A stretch of 64,000 nucleotides of DNA. Origin: Saccharopolyspora sp. SCSIO 74807. Its GTDB lineage: Bacteria > Actinomycetota > Actinomycetes > Mycobacteriales > Pseudonocardiaceae. The stretch lies in the NCBI RefSeq assembly GCF_037023755.1, contig NZ_CP146100.1, forward strand, positions 4,743,501-4,807,500. Reading direction: 5' to 3'. The translations under genes were made by a program, and so were the position numbers. Shown here in pieces: positions 16,976 to 25,807 of this stretch. The notes beneath the pieces are model-generated. The model did no database searches and was not told the DNA's origin. It saw only the letters and a list, made by a program, of their open reading frames with translations. The first letter of the stretch is position 1, and every line of letters begins with the position of its first letter.

Positions 16976-18364
16976 TCAATGCACCGAGACCAGCCCGAGC
17001 GCGAAGCCGGCCGCGATGACCACCGCGGAGACCAGCAGCGCCCACTTGATCGCGAACCGGTGCTGGTCACCGAGATCCACCCTGGACAGCCCGATCAGCA
17101 CGTACATCGCGGGCACCAGCGGGCTGAGCATGTGGATCGGCTGGCCCAGCAGCGACGCGCGGGCGATCTCCATCGCGGGGATGCCGTGCTGCGCGGCGGT
17201 CTCGGCCAGGATCGGCACGACGCCGAAGTAGAACGCGTCGTTGCTCATGAAGAAGGTGAACGGCACGCTCAGCACCGCGACCACGATGCTGAAGTACGGG
17301 AACAGCGCATCCGGCATCCCGTGCAGCAGGTACTGCGCCATCTGCTCGATCATCCCGGTGCCGGAGAGCACACCGGTGAACACCGCGGCGGCGAAGACCA
17401 TCGAAACCACCGCGACGACGCTGTCGGCGTGCGCAGCGAGCCGCTCGCGCTGCTGCTTGACCGTCGGGTAGTTCACGATCAGCGCCACGCCGGTACCGAT
17501 CATGAACAGCACCGCGATCGGCAGCACACCGGTGATCAGCGCGACCAGCAGTGCGGCGGTCAGCGCCGCGTTGAACCAGATCAGCTTCGGGCGCAGGCTG
17601 TCGCGTTCCGGCGCCAGCACGTCGAATTCGCCCGAGTCCGCCGGAGTGCCCGAATCTGCCGAAGCGCCGGTGTCCGCCGAAGATCCGGCGCCGGCCGCTG
17701 GGCCGGTGGCGACACCGCCGCCACCGGCGGTGACCAGCTCCGCCGACCGGGTCCGCGACTTCGCCCGCTCCCGCACGCCGAGCACGTAGGCGATGCCGAA
17801 CACCGTCACCAGTCCGGCGCCCAGCGCCGGGATCATCGGCACGAACATCTCCTGCGGGTCCAGCTGCAGCACGCTCGCCGCCCGCGCGGCCGGGCCGCCC
17901 CAGGGCACGATGTTCAGGATCGCGTTGGTCATGCAGGCCAGGCCGGTCATCAGCACCGGGCTCACACCGAGCTTGCGGTAGATCGGCAGCAGCGCCGAAA
18001 CGGTGATCATGAACGTGGTGGTGCCGTCACCGTCCAGCGAGACCACCGCGACCAGCGCGACCGTGCCCATGATCAGCTTCAGGGGGTCGTCGCCGGTCAG
18101 CTTGACCACCACGCGGGCGATCGGGTCGAACAGCCCGGCGTCGATCATGATGCCGAAGTAGAGGATGGCGAACATCAGCATCGCCGCCGTGGGGGCCAGC
18201 GAGGTGATCCCCTCGGTGACCATGTCGCCGAGGTCGGGCGCGAACCCGGCGAGCACCGCGAACGCGGCCGGGACCACGATCAGCGCGACCATCGGCGCGA
18301 GCCGCTTGCTCATCACCAGGTAGAGGAAGATCCCCACCATCGCCAAGCCGAGCAATGCGATCAA
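16976..18364 (-). CDS. CitMHS-family metal-citrate:H+ symporter
   Basis: Membrane transporter of 462 residues predicted to import citrate as a Mg2+ or Ca2+ complex. Seen: repeated hydrophobic helices from residue 1, SLDGDGTTTFMI, the motif NIVPWGGPAARAAS, a central hydrophilic Ala/Asp/Ser-rich loop (about 215-255), then a second helical half with FMSNDAFYFG. The start is TTG at 18364, with AAAGGGGG about 7 bases upstream; longer readings run into the divergent sensor-kinase gene. The neighbouring CitA/CitB-type pair is the likely regulator. Confidence 0.9.
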   Translation of the reverse strand: MIALLGLAMVGIFLYLVMSKRLAPMVALIVVPAAFAVLAGFAPDLGDMVTEGITSLAPTAAMLMFAILYFGIMIDAGLFDPIARVVVKLTGDDPLKLIMGTVALVAVVSLDGDGTTTFMITVSALLPIYRKLGVSPVLMTGLACMTNAILNIVPWGGPAARAASVLQLDPQEMFVPMIPALGAGLVTVFGIAYVLGVRERAKSRTRSAELVTAGGGGVATGPAAGAGSSADTGASADSGTPADSGEFDVLAPERDSLRPKLIWFNAALTAALLVALITGVLPIAVLFMIGTGVALIVNYPTVKQQRERLAAHADSVVAVVSMVFAAAVFTGVLSGTGMIEQMAQYLLHGMPDALFPYFSIVVAVLSVPFTFFMSNDAFYFGVVPILAETAAQHGIPAMEIARASLLGQPIHMLSPLVPAMYVLIGLSRVDLGDQHRFAIKWALLVSAVVIAAGFALGLVSVH

Positions 18365-18554
18365 CGCACTACCCCCTTTCCGTGACCTCGGCGTGGCCGG
18401 GGGTAACCACGACGTGGCCCGGGCAACACCGTTGTTCCAACCGGCGGAACCGTAGGGGCTCGATGCCGGGGCGGGGGAGTGTTGCCGACGTTGTCCGCCT
18501 ATTCCGCGTTCACGGCGTTCTGCGCGTTTTGCTCCCTCGGTAGGGTCGGGTGCC

Positions 18555-20255
18555 ATGTCCCGCCGCCGACCCATGCGGTTCGCCCGGCAGGTGCTCGCGC
18601 TGCAGATCGGGCTGATCGTGCTCGTCGCAGGCGTCGGTTTCGCACTCGCCGGCTCGTTGCTCGAGCGCAGCCTGGTGCACCAGTACGGGCAGCGCGCGCT
18701 GGGCGTGGCTCGCGCGGTCGCCGCCGACGCCGAGCTGGCGGCGAACGTCGCCGACCCCGCTTCGCGACCGCTGGTCGCCGAGCGGGCCGAGCGTGCCCGG
18801 CGAGCGACCGGCGCGCTGTTCATCGTGGTCACCGACGAACGCGGCATCCGGCTCTCGCACCCGGATCCGGTCCGGATCGGCCGGCCGGTGAGCACCGACC
18901 CGTCGCGGGTGCTCGCCGGCGGGGAAGTCGTCAACGTGCGGCGCGGCACGCTCGGCCCCTCGGCGCGCGGGAAGGTGCCGCTGCGGGACCCGTCGGGGCG
19001 GGTGCTCGGCCAGGTCAGCGTCGGCTTCGACGCCCAGGAGATCGACAGCACCTTCCTGCGGCTGATGAGCACCTCGGCGCTGCTGACCGGTGGGGCGCTG
19101 GTCGTCGGCGTGGCCGGTTCGACGTTGCTGACGCGGCTGCTCAAGCGGCGCACGCTGGGATTGGAGCCGCACGAGCTGACCGGCCTGCTGCGCCAGCGCG
19201 AAGCGGTGCTCTACGGCATCGGGGAGGGCGTGCTCGCGGTCGACGCCGCCGGCCGGGTTTCGGTGGTCAACGCCGAGGCCCAGCGCCTGCTGCGGATCAG
19301 CGTCGAGCCGGGCACCCCGGTCCGGGCGCTCGACCTGCCGCCGCGGCTGCGCGCGGCGCTGCTGGAGCAGCGGGCCGAGGATCTGCTCACCGTCACCGAG
19401 GATCGCGTGCTGCTCGCCCGGTACCGGCCGGTGCGCCGCGGCGGCACCGACCTCGGCGGTGTGGTGACGCTGCGCGACCGCACGGATCTGGAGAAGCTGA
19501 CCCGGGAGCTGGAGGCGGTGCGCGGCACGGCCGACGTGCTGCGCGCGCAACGCCACGAGTTCACCAACCGGCTGCACGCGCTGTCGGGGCTGCTGCAGAC
19601 CGGGCATCACGAGGACGCGGTGGAGTACCTGCAAGTGCTGTCCGCGGGCTCGGTCGCCGGACTCGGCCCGGCCGCCGCCGCGGTGCGCGATTCCTACCTG
19701 GTCTCGCTGCTGTCGGCGAAGAAGGCCGCGCTGGGGGAGAAGGGCGTGTCGTTGGAACTCGGGGAGACCAGCTGGGTCGCGACCGGTGTCGCCGCGCCGG
19801 TGGAGGTCACCACGGTCGTCGGCAACCTGGTCGACAACGCGGGCGAGGCCGCGCGCGCCGGAGCGCGGCGGCCCGCGCGCGTGGAGGTGGACCTGCTCTC
19901 CGACGGCACGACCTTGCACGTGTCGGTCGCCGACACCGGCGACGGGATTCCTGCCGAGGCGCGCGACGGCGTCTTCGCCGAAGGTGTGTCCACCAAGGAG
20001 GGTCAGGGGCGCGGTCTCGGCCTCGCGCTCACCCGGCAGGCGGCGGGCAGCCTCGGCGGCGAAGTGCGGCTGACCGATCCCGGCGGAGCCGAGCACGGGG
20101 CGGTGTTCGTCGCACGGCTGCCGGGCGCGTTGGAGCCGCGGCGGGCCGGTGCAGCCCCCGAGGACTCGGAGTCCACAATGGACAGCAATGCCACGAGGGA
20201 CGAAGGCGGCGCGGCCGACGCCGAACCTCCCGAGGAGCAGGAGGCGAACCGATGA
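18555..20255 (+). CDS. CitA/DcuS-type sensor histidine kinase
   Basis: Senses an extracellular carboxylate and phosphorylates the adjacent regulator. Order in the 566 residues: helix about 12-33, extracellular PAS-like sensor about 34-170, helix about 172-192, cytoplasmic PAS about 205-310, dimerisation helix QRHEFTNRLHALSGL with His334, then ATPase domain with NLVDNAGEAA (about 423) and DTGDGIP. The C-terminal tail of about 40 residues is acidic and disordered. The TGA overlaps the regulator ATG (ATGA). It is transcribed divergently from the CitMHS gene, 190 bp away. Confidence 0.93.
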   Translation: MSRRRPMRFARQVLALQIGLIVLVAGVGFALAGSLLERSLVHQYGQRALGVARAVAADAELAANVADPASRPLVAERAERARRATGALFIVVTDERGIRLSHPDPVRIGRPVSTDPSRVLAGGEVVNVRRGTLGPSARGKVPLRDPSGRVLGQVSVGFDAQEIDSTFLRLMSTSALLTGGALVVGVAGSTLLTRLLKRRTLGLEPHELTGLLRQREAVLYGIGEGVLAVDAAGRVSVVNAEAQRLLRISVEPGTPVRALDLPPRLRAALLEQRAEDLLTVTEDRVLLARYRPVRRGGTDLGGVVTLRDRTDLEKLTRELEAVRGTADVLRAQRHEFTNRLHALSGLLQTGHHEDAVEYLQVLSAGSVAGLGPAAAAVRDSYLVSLLSAKKAALGEKGVSLELGETSWVATGVAAPVEVTTVVGNLVDNAGEAARAGARRPARVEVDLLSDGTTLHVSVADTGDGIPAEARDGVFAEGVSTKEGQGRGLGLALTRQAAGSLGGEVRLTDPGGAEHGAVFVARLPGALEPRRAGAAPEDSESTMDSNATRDEGGAADAEPPEEQEANR

Positions 20256-20911
20256 TCCGGGTCCTCGTCGTCGAGGACGACTTCCGCGTCGCCCGGGTGC
20301 ACGCCGAGTTCACCGACCAGGTGGCTGGCTTTCGCACCGTCGGCATCGCGCATTCCGCCGCGCAGGCCCGCGAGCTCGTCGACGAGCGGTACCCGGACCT
20401 GCTGCTGCTGGACAACTACCTGCCGGACCGCTCCGGGATAGCGCTGCTCGGCGAGCTGGACGTGGACGCGATCATGCTCACCGCGGCGGCCGACCCGGCG
20501 TCGGTGCGCGCGGCGCTGGCCGCCGGGGCGTTGAACTACCTGGTCAAACCGTTCACCGCGGACCAGTTGCAGCAGCGCTTGACCGCCTACGCGCACTACC
20601 ACGCGCGGCTGCCCGCCGAAGGCGGCAAGGTCGACCAGGCCGAGATCGACCGCGCGATGCGGCTGCTGCACGAGGGCGACCAGCCCGGCACGCCGAAGGG
20701 CCGCTCGACGATCACCACCCGGCTGATCGTGGATGCGTTGCGCGGCGCCGAAGGCCCGTGTTCGGCCGCCGAGGTGGCCGAGCAGCTCGGCGTGGCGCGC
20801 GCGACGGCGCAGCGCTACCTCGCGGGGCTCGCCCAGGACGGCAAGGTGGACATGACCTTGCGCTACGGCGCCAGCGGTCGTCCGGAGCACCAGTACGCGC
20901 TCATCGAGTGA
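20252..20911 (+). CDS. CitB/DcuR-type response regulator
   Basis: Receiver domain about 1-120 with VVEDD, phosphoacceptor Asp54 in LLLLDNYLPD, LTAAAD and Lys99 in NYLVKPF. A C-terminal winged helix about 150-219 contains AEVAEQLGVARATAQRYL, typical of the CitB output domain. The 219-residue protein is coupled to the kinase through ATGA. The likely target is the CitMHS promoter across the divergent gap. Confidence 0.94.
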   Translation: MIRVLVVEDDFRVARVHAEFTDQVAGFRTVGIAHSAAQARELVDERYPDLLLLDNYLPDRSGIALLGELDVDAIMLTAAADPASVRAALAAGALNYLVKPFTADQLQQRLTAYAHYHARLPAEGGKVDQAEIDRAMRLLHEGDQPGTPKGRSTITTRLIVDALRGAEGPCSAAEVAEQLGVARATAQRYLAGLAQDGKVDMTLRYGASGRPEHQYALIE

Positions 20912-20953
20912 GCCGATCTCCCGCGGGATTTCCGTTGCGGCGCCCGGCATTCC

Positions 20954-21739
20954 CTATTCGGCCAGGAAATCCCGCACCAGGTCGGTCGCCGACGGGCGGC
21001 GCTGCAGGAAGTAGGCGTGGCGCGCGTCCGGCAGCAGGTGCAGCCGGGCGTCCGGGATGCGTTCGGCCAGCAGCGGGGCGTTGTCCGGCGGGGTGAGCCG
21101 GTCCTGTTCGCCGTGCAGGACCAGCGTCGGCGCGGTGATCCGCGGCAGCACCTCCCAGGCGTCGTGCTCGTTGCTGGCCACCAGGTGCCTGCGCTTGGCG
21201 TGCGCGGGCATGTCCGGGTCGCCGAGAACCTGGTCCGTGCGGGGATCTTCGGCGGGCCAGGACGGCGTGAACATCAACTCCACCAAGGCCTGCCGCGCGG
21301 CACCGGGATCCGGCTGGGCCAGCGCGCGCCGCACGTCCGCGTCCCGCTCCGTCGCGTGTGGACCGCCGGGCGAGGTGCAGCCCAGCACCAGCCGCCGCAC
21401 CCGCCCGGGATGCAGCGCGGCGAGCCATTGCGCGACGCGCCCGCCCATCGACGTGCCGTAGACGTCGGCGCGTTCGACGCCGAGCTCGTCGAGCACCGCG
21501 ACCACGTCCGCGGCGAAGCCCCGCGTGGAATAAGGCTCGTCCGGTTTCCCGCTGCCGCCGGTTCCGCGGTAGTCGACCGTGATCGTGCTGTGCGCGGGGT
21601 GGAAGTCCTCGCGGACGCCGTCCCACCAGCGGTGGTCGTTCGCCTGACCGGCCAGCAGGACCAGTGGGTAACCGGTGCCCTGGCGTTGGTGGGCAAGTGC
21701 GGTTCCGTCGTGCGCGCGCACCTGGTCTGCGGCTGGCAT
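20954..21739 (-). CDS. Alpha/beta hydrolase
   Basis: Alpha/beta-fold hydrolase of 261 residues. Seen: HG-equivalent LAGQANDHRWW loop, nucleophile elbow GTSMGG (Ser about 98), acid region LHGEQDRLTPP, and His in LPDARHAYFLQ. Substrate unknown; the family covers esterases, lactonases and haloperoxidase-like enzymes. CCGGAGGGG precedes the ATG. The next leftward gene ends 123 bp upstream. Confidence 0.9.
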   Translation of the reverse strand: MPAADQVRAHDGTALAHQRQGTGYPLVLLAGQANDHRWWDGVREDFHPAHSTITVDYRGTGGSGKPDEPYSTRGFAADVVAVLDELGVERADVYGTSMGGRVAQWLAALHPGRVRRLVLGCTSPGGPHATERDADVRRALAQPDPGAARQALVELMFTPSWPAEDPRTDQVLGDPDMPAHAKRRHLVASNEHDAWEVLPRITAPTLVLHGEQDRLTPPDNAPLLAERIPDARLHLLPDARHAYFLQRRPSATDLVRDFLAE

Positions 21740-21862
21740 CGGATCCCCTCCGGCGGACGTCTCGTCGTGGCGCCCGTCAGCTTTTCAAAAGACCCGGACA
21801 GCTTTTTCAGAGGCCCGGACAGCTCTTCAGGGGCCCGGAGCGATCAACGCAGTCGCCCAGCG

Positions 21863-22657
21863 TCAGCGGGTTTCGAGCCGGGCGCTGGTGAGCACGCCGG
21901 TGAACGCGGCCGAGAGCTCCACCTCGCCGGAGGTCTCGTGGTGGTGCAGCCACTCCTTGATCTCCGGCCGGTCCGCGGCGTGGGTGCGCAACGTGTCCCC
22001 GACGATGCGCTGCCACACCTGCTGGTTGACCCCGAAGCTGAACGGCTCGGAGGTGACCGCGAGACCGCGCTCGGCCAGCAGCGCGGGCAACCGGCGGCCC
22101 GCCCACGCCTGGGGCAGCGAGTCCCGCATGATCTCGACGATCTCGTCCACCAGGCTCGGGCGGAACGGTCCCGTCGGGAGCAGCATGGCGCCGTAGTCGA
22201 GCTCGAAGCTGACCAAGCGCCCGCCCGGGCGCAGCAGCCGCAGCAGCTTCTCGGCCGCCGCCCCGAGATCGTCCTGGTAGATCAGCACCCGCTCGGTGCG
22301 CACCACGTCCGCGGAGCCTGCGAGCTCGCCGGGTTCGGTGAGGTCGTGCACGTGCCAGCTCAGGTTCCGCGTCGACAACCGCTCCTGCGCCTGCGTCAGC
22401 AGCTTCTCGTTGCGGTCCGTGCCGCGCACCGCGACGTCCGGGTGGTCGGTGGCCAGCCTGCCGGTCTCGATGCCCAGCCCGCAGCCGGAGTCGACCAGGA
22501 CCTCGCCGTCACGCAGGTCCATCGCCTCGCGCATCGCCCGGTGGATCCGCTGGATCCCGGGCAGCCGGTCGACGGTGTGCAGGAACTGCGCGAGCGTGTC
22601 GGCGCTGCCCCGCTCGGGCGCGCGGAATCCGGTGTGCAGGTCGAATCCGGCGGTCAT
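21863..22657 (-). CDS. SAM-dependent class I methyltransferase
   Basis: Protein of 264 residues with the Rossmann SAM site VLVDSGCGLGIETGRLA (about residues 53-69), an acidic residue after the second strand (GTDRNEK) and post-motif LLRPGGRLVSFELD. It resembles UbiE/Coq5-type enzymes; the substrate is unknown. The ATG overlaps the TGA of the upstream binding-protein gene (ATGA), so the two are translated together. Confidence 0.88.
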   Translation of the reverse strand: MTAGFDLHTGFRAPERGSADTLAQFLHTVDRLPGIQRIHRAMREAMDLRDGEVLVDSGCGLGIETGRLATDHPDVAVRGTDRNEKLLTQAQERLSTRNLSWHVHDLTEPGELAGSADVVRTERVLIYQDDLGAAAEKLLRLLRPGGRLVSFELDYGAMLLPTGPFRPSLVDEIVEIMRDSLPQAWAGRRLPALLAERGLAVTSEPFSFGVNQQVWQRIVGDTLRTHAADRPEIKEWLHHHETSGEVELSAAFTGVLTSARLETR

Positions 22658-23637
22658 GCGGCTATCACCATGGGTCCGATGTCGAGGGGTGCTTGCAGGT
22701 TGCCGAACAGCTCCATCAGCGTCGCCACGCGCTGCAGGCTCGTGACGTCGGTGCTGAGGGGGTATCGGCTGGGGGAGAGCACGGCGGAGATCCGCTCGTC
22801 GATCTTCAGGTCCCGTTGCAGCACGGTGCGCAGCGTCGACGGGTTCTGGCAGCGGCGTTGCGCCTCGCGCAGGGCGGAGCGGAACGCGCGCAGCGTGTTC
22901 GGGCACTTCTCGATCAGCGGCGCCAGCGCGCCGTATCCGTCGATCGGGATCTGCGCAGCGGCGCCCGCGGTGGGGTCGACCAGGCGTTTCACGCCGTGCT
23001 GCACTTCGGCCGCGGACAGGAACGGTTCGGGAAGGAACGCCGCGTCGACGTCGCCGGACAGCAGGGCGTCGGTCATCTTCGGGAACCCGCGCTGCACGTA
23101 GCGGACCTGATCCGGGCGTATTCCCGCGGTTTGCAGCTGGGCATTCGTGGTCAGCGTGGCGACGTTGTCGAATGCGTTGACGCCCACGGTCTTGCCCGCA
23201 AGATCCGCCGCCTCGTTCAGCCCGGAATCGGATTCGGCCACCACCGCGAAGTTGTCCGGCGCGGCCCGGCTGCCTTCGGCGATGATCCGGGCGGGGCCGC
23301 CGCCCGCGAAATTCTGGATCAGCGACGGGTAGTTGCTGAACGTGATATCGAGTTTCCCGGACAGCAGCTCGGGGACCGCGAATGCGCCGCTGGCGACTTG
23401 TTGCAGCCGGACGTTCAGTCCGGCTTGCTGGAAAAGGCCTTCCTGGGCGGCGAGGTGCAGCGGCGCTGCGCCCACGATCGGCAGCGCCCCCACCAGCAGT
23501 TCCGGTTGCTCGATGCCCTCGGTGCGCGGAACCGTGCCGCTTCGGGTGCTGCCCAGCGAGGTGGCACAGCCAGTCATGGCGAATGCGCCGAGAGTGCCGG
23601 CCAACAACGTTCGGCGGCTGGGTCGGTTCGCGCTCAT
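22654..23637 (-). CDS. NitT/TauT-type ABC substrate-binding lipoprotein
   Basis: Periplasmic-binding-fold protein of about 327 residues in the SsuA/ThiY class. The start at 23637 gives SRRTLLAGTLGAFAMTGC, a twin-arginine-like lipoprotein signal with Cys near residue 23. Seen further: GALPIVGAAPLHLAAQEGLF, the family entry motif, then ELLSGKLDITFSNYPS and DAAFLPEPF. An upstream ATG at 23691 would bury the signal. No permease or ATPase is adjacent; its only coupled partner is a methyltransferase. Ligand unknown. Confidence 0.87.
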   Translation of the reverse strand: MSANRPSRRTLLAGTLGAFAMTGCATSLGSTRSGTVPRTEGIEQPELLVGALPIVGAAPLHLAAQEGLFQQAGLNVRLQQVASGAFAVPELLSGKLDITFSNYPSLIQNFAGGGPARIIAEGSRAAPDNFAVVAESDSGLNEAADLAGKTVGVNAFDNVATLTTNAQLQTAGIRPDQVRYVQRGFPKMTDALLSGDVDAAFLPEPFLSAAEVQHGVKRLVDPTAGAAAQIPIDGYGALAPLIEKCPNTLRAFRSALREAQRRCQNPSTLRTVLQRDLKIDERISAVLSPSRYPLSTDVTSLQRVATLMELFGNLQAPLDIGPMVIAA

Positions 23638-23880
23638 CGGGTGCCGAGAATGCCACGTTACGGCGGCGCTGGGAAACATGACAGATTTCACGTCGGCGGC
23701 CTTGCCCGAACTTGCCGCATTCGCGGGCCGCGGCCGGCCCGCTTGCCGTTTCTTGCGCCGGTGGGATTCAGGCGCGAACGGCGGAAATGTTCTCCCGCCG
23801 TTCGCGCGGAAGTTTCGCCGCGGCCGGCTGCCGCCGGCAGTTTATCGCATTGCGTGCACGAATCGACACGTTTCGAAATA

Positions 23881-23902
23881 TTAAATCAGTCGGTTGACTT
23901 AA
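23881..23902. promoter_or_regulatory. AT-rich inverted repeat, candidate TetR-type operator
   Basis: Arms TTAAATCA and TGACTTAA with a 6-bp spacer differ from perfect symmetry at one arm position. The repeat covers the -35 of the promoter at 23894, the usual place for a repressor site. Confidence 0.55.
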
Positions 23903-23922
23903 AACCTGTTGTCCGGTAGGTC
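23894..23922 (+). promoter_or_regulatory. Promoter of BVMO/lactonase operon
   Basis: TTGACT (-35), a 17-bp spacer and TAGGTC (-10) resemble the actinobacterial vegetative promoter. Transcription would start about 85 bp before the monooxygenase ATG. Confidence 0.5.
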
Positions 23923-24013
23923 TGGAATGGGCGGCGAGCACCAGCGGACGCGTCCTGCGCCATCCAGCGCGGCCCGGCCGGTGTGGCGGATCGAGGAGAG
24001 AAGAGGCAGTCGC

Positions 24014-25807
24014 ATGACCGACCAGCCGGACGCCTGCACCGGGCTCGGCTTCGACCCGGAGGAGCTGCGCGCGCGGTACCGCGCCGAACGCGACCGGCGG
24101 CTGCGCCCGGACGGCTCGGCGCAGTACATCGAGCCGACCGGCGACTTCGGCTACTACGTCGACGATCCGCACGCGGTGGAGTTCACCAGGCAGCCCTGTG
24201 TCGACGACGTGGACGCGGTGGTGGTCGGCGGCGGATTCGGCGGCCTGATCGCGGGCGCGCGGCTGCGCCAGGCCGGGCTCGGCTCGATCCGGATCGTGGA
24301 GCGCGGCAGCGACGTGGGCGGCACCTGGTACTGGAACCGCTACCCGGGCGTTCGCTGCGACATCGAGTCCTACATCTACCTGCCGCTGCTGGAGGAGGTC
24401 GGCTATGTGCCGACCGAGAAGTACACCTGCGGCGCGGAGATCCACCGGCACGCCCAAGCCATCGCGGAGACCTTCGACCTCTACCGCGAAGCCTGCTTGC
24501 AGACCGAGGTCACCGGTGCGGAGTGGGACTCCGAACGGGGTCGCTGGACGGTCACCACCGACCGCGGCGACCGCATGACGGCCCGCTACGTCGTGTTCGC
24601 CTGCGGAGTCTTCGGCCGCCCGAAGCTGCCCGGGATTCCCGGCATCGACGGCTTCCGCGGGCACACCTTCCACACCAGCCGCTGGGACTACGCCTACACC
24701 GGCGGCGACCAGACCGGCGGGATGCACCGGCTCGCGGACAAGCGGGTCGCGGTCATCGGCACCGGTGCCACGGCCATCCAGTGCGTGCCCCACCTGGCGA
24801 CCGACGCCGAGCGGCTGTACGTCTTCCAACGCACACCGTCCGTTGTGGACGAGCGCGGCAACCGTCCCACCGATCCGGAGTGGGCCGGCGCGCTGCGCCC
24901 GGGATGGCACCGGCGGCGCCGGGACAACTTCCTCGCCGTCGTCGCGGGCCGGGCGGACGCGGACCTGGTGGGCGACCGGTGGGGCGATCTCACCCGGCAC
25001 TTCCAGGCCGAGCTGGCCAAGCTGGACGACCGGGAGATCGACGATCCGCAGCGGCGCGAGCTCGCCAGGGAGATCGCCGATTTCCGCAAGATGAACGACA
25101 TCCGCGCCCGCGTGGAGTCCATCGTGGACGACGATGCGACCGCGCGGGCGCTGCAGCCGTGGTACCGGCACGACTGCAAACGGCCTACCTACAGCGACGA
25201 GTACCTGCCCGCGTTCAACCGGCCCAATGTGACCCTCGTGGACACCGAGGGGCGTGGTGTCGAACGCATCACCGCGAACGGCGCGGTCAGCGGCGGTGTC
25301 GAGTACGAGCTGGACTGCTTGATCTTCGCGACGGGCTTCGAGATCGGCCGCGCGCACCCGGCGTTCTCCGGTCCGCCGATCCGCGGGCGGGGCGGGCGCA
25401 CGCTCGCCGAGCACTTCCGCGGTGGGATTCGCACGCTGCACGGCTTCACCAGCCACGGCTTCCCGAACCTGTTCTGCATGGGGCTCTCGCACAACGCGGT
25501 GGCGGTGAACTTCGCGCACGTCCTGGACGACCAGGCCGCGCACATCGGCGCGATGATCGCGGAGGCGGAAAGGCGTCAGGCGCCCTACGTCGAGCCCAGC
25601 GCGGCGGCGGAGCGCGAGTGGACCGAGTCGATCCGGCGGTCCGCGCGCCCGAACAAGGTGCAGGCGGAGTGCACCCCGGGCTACTACAACAACGAAGGCA
25701 AACCGCCGCCGGTGCGCGAGTCGTACACCGGCGACGCCCTCGAGTTCGCGGAGTTGATGCGGAGTTGGCGAGCGGGTTCCGGCCTGGCGGAGGTGCTGCC
25801 GGAATGA
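24014..25807 (+). CDS. Type I Baeyer-Villiger monooxygenase
   Basis: FAD/NADPH enzyme that inserts oxygen next to a ketone to give an ester or lactone. The 597 residues show FAD site VVVGGGFGG (69-77), GTWYWNRYPGVRCD, the BVMO fingerprint FRGHTFHTSRWD (214-225), NADPH site VAVIGTGATAIQ and ATGFE. The extended N-terminus, about 65 residues before the FAD site, is seen in cyclopentadecanone/steroid-type BVMOs. ATG at 24014 follows AGAAGAGG. The stop overlaps the next ATG (ATGA), coupling it to a lactonase-like gene. The ketone substrate is unknown. Confidence 0.93.
   Translation: MTDQPDACTGLGFDPEELRARYRAERDRRLRPDGSAQYIEPTGDFGYYVDDPHAVEFTRQPCVDDVDAVVVGGGFGGLIAGARLRQAGLGSIRIVERGSDVGGTWYWNRYPGVRCDIESYIYLPLLEEVGYVPTEKYTCGAEIHRHAQAIAETFDLYREACLQTEVTGAEWDSERGRWTVTTDRGDRMTARYVVFACGVFGRPKLPGIPGIDGFRGHTFHTSRWDYAYTGGDQTGGMHRLADKRVAVIGTGATAIQCVPHLATDAERLYVFQRTPSVVDERGNRPTDPEWAGALRPGWHRRRRDNFLAVVAGRADADLVGDRWGDLTRHFQAELAKLDDREIDDPQRRELAREIADFRKMNDIRARVESIVDDDATARALQPWYRHDCKRPTYSDEYLPAFNRPNVTLVDTEGRGVERITANGAVSGGVEYELDCLIFATGFEIGRAHPAFSGPPIRGRGGRTLAEHFRGGIRTLHGFTSHGFPNLFCMGLSHNAVAVNFAHVLDDQAAHIGAMIAEAERRQAPYVEPSAAAEREWTESIRRSARPNKVQAECTPGYYNNEGKPPPVRESYTGDALEFAELMRSWRAGSGLAEVLPE

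Larger units (their letters stand above)
23638..24013. promoter_or_regulatory. 376-bp divergent region before the BVMO gene
   Basis: No gene is seen. It holds an AT-rich inverted repeat overlapping a recognisable promoter (separate entries). The left part is the expected promoter zone of the binding-protein gene. Confidence 0.6.

Noticed and set aside
21780-21840. Short direct repeats (CCCGGACAGCT...) between hydrolase and methyltransferase genes
   Set aside because: Only two and a half imperfect copies; no function or hairpin apparent.
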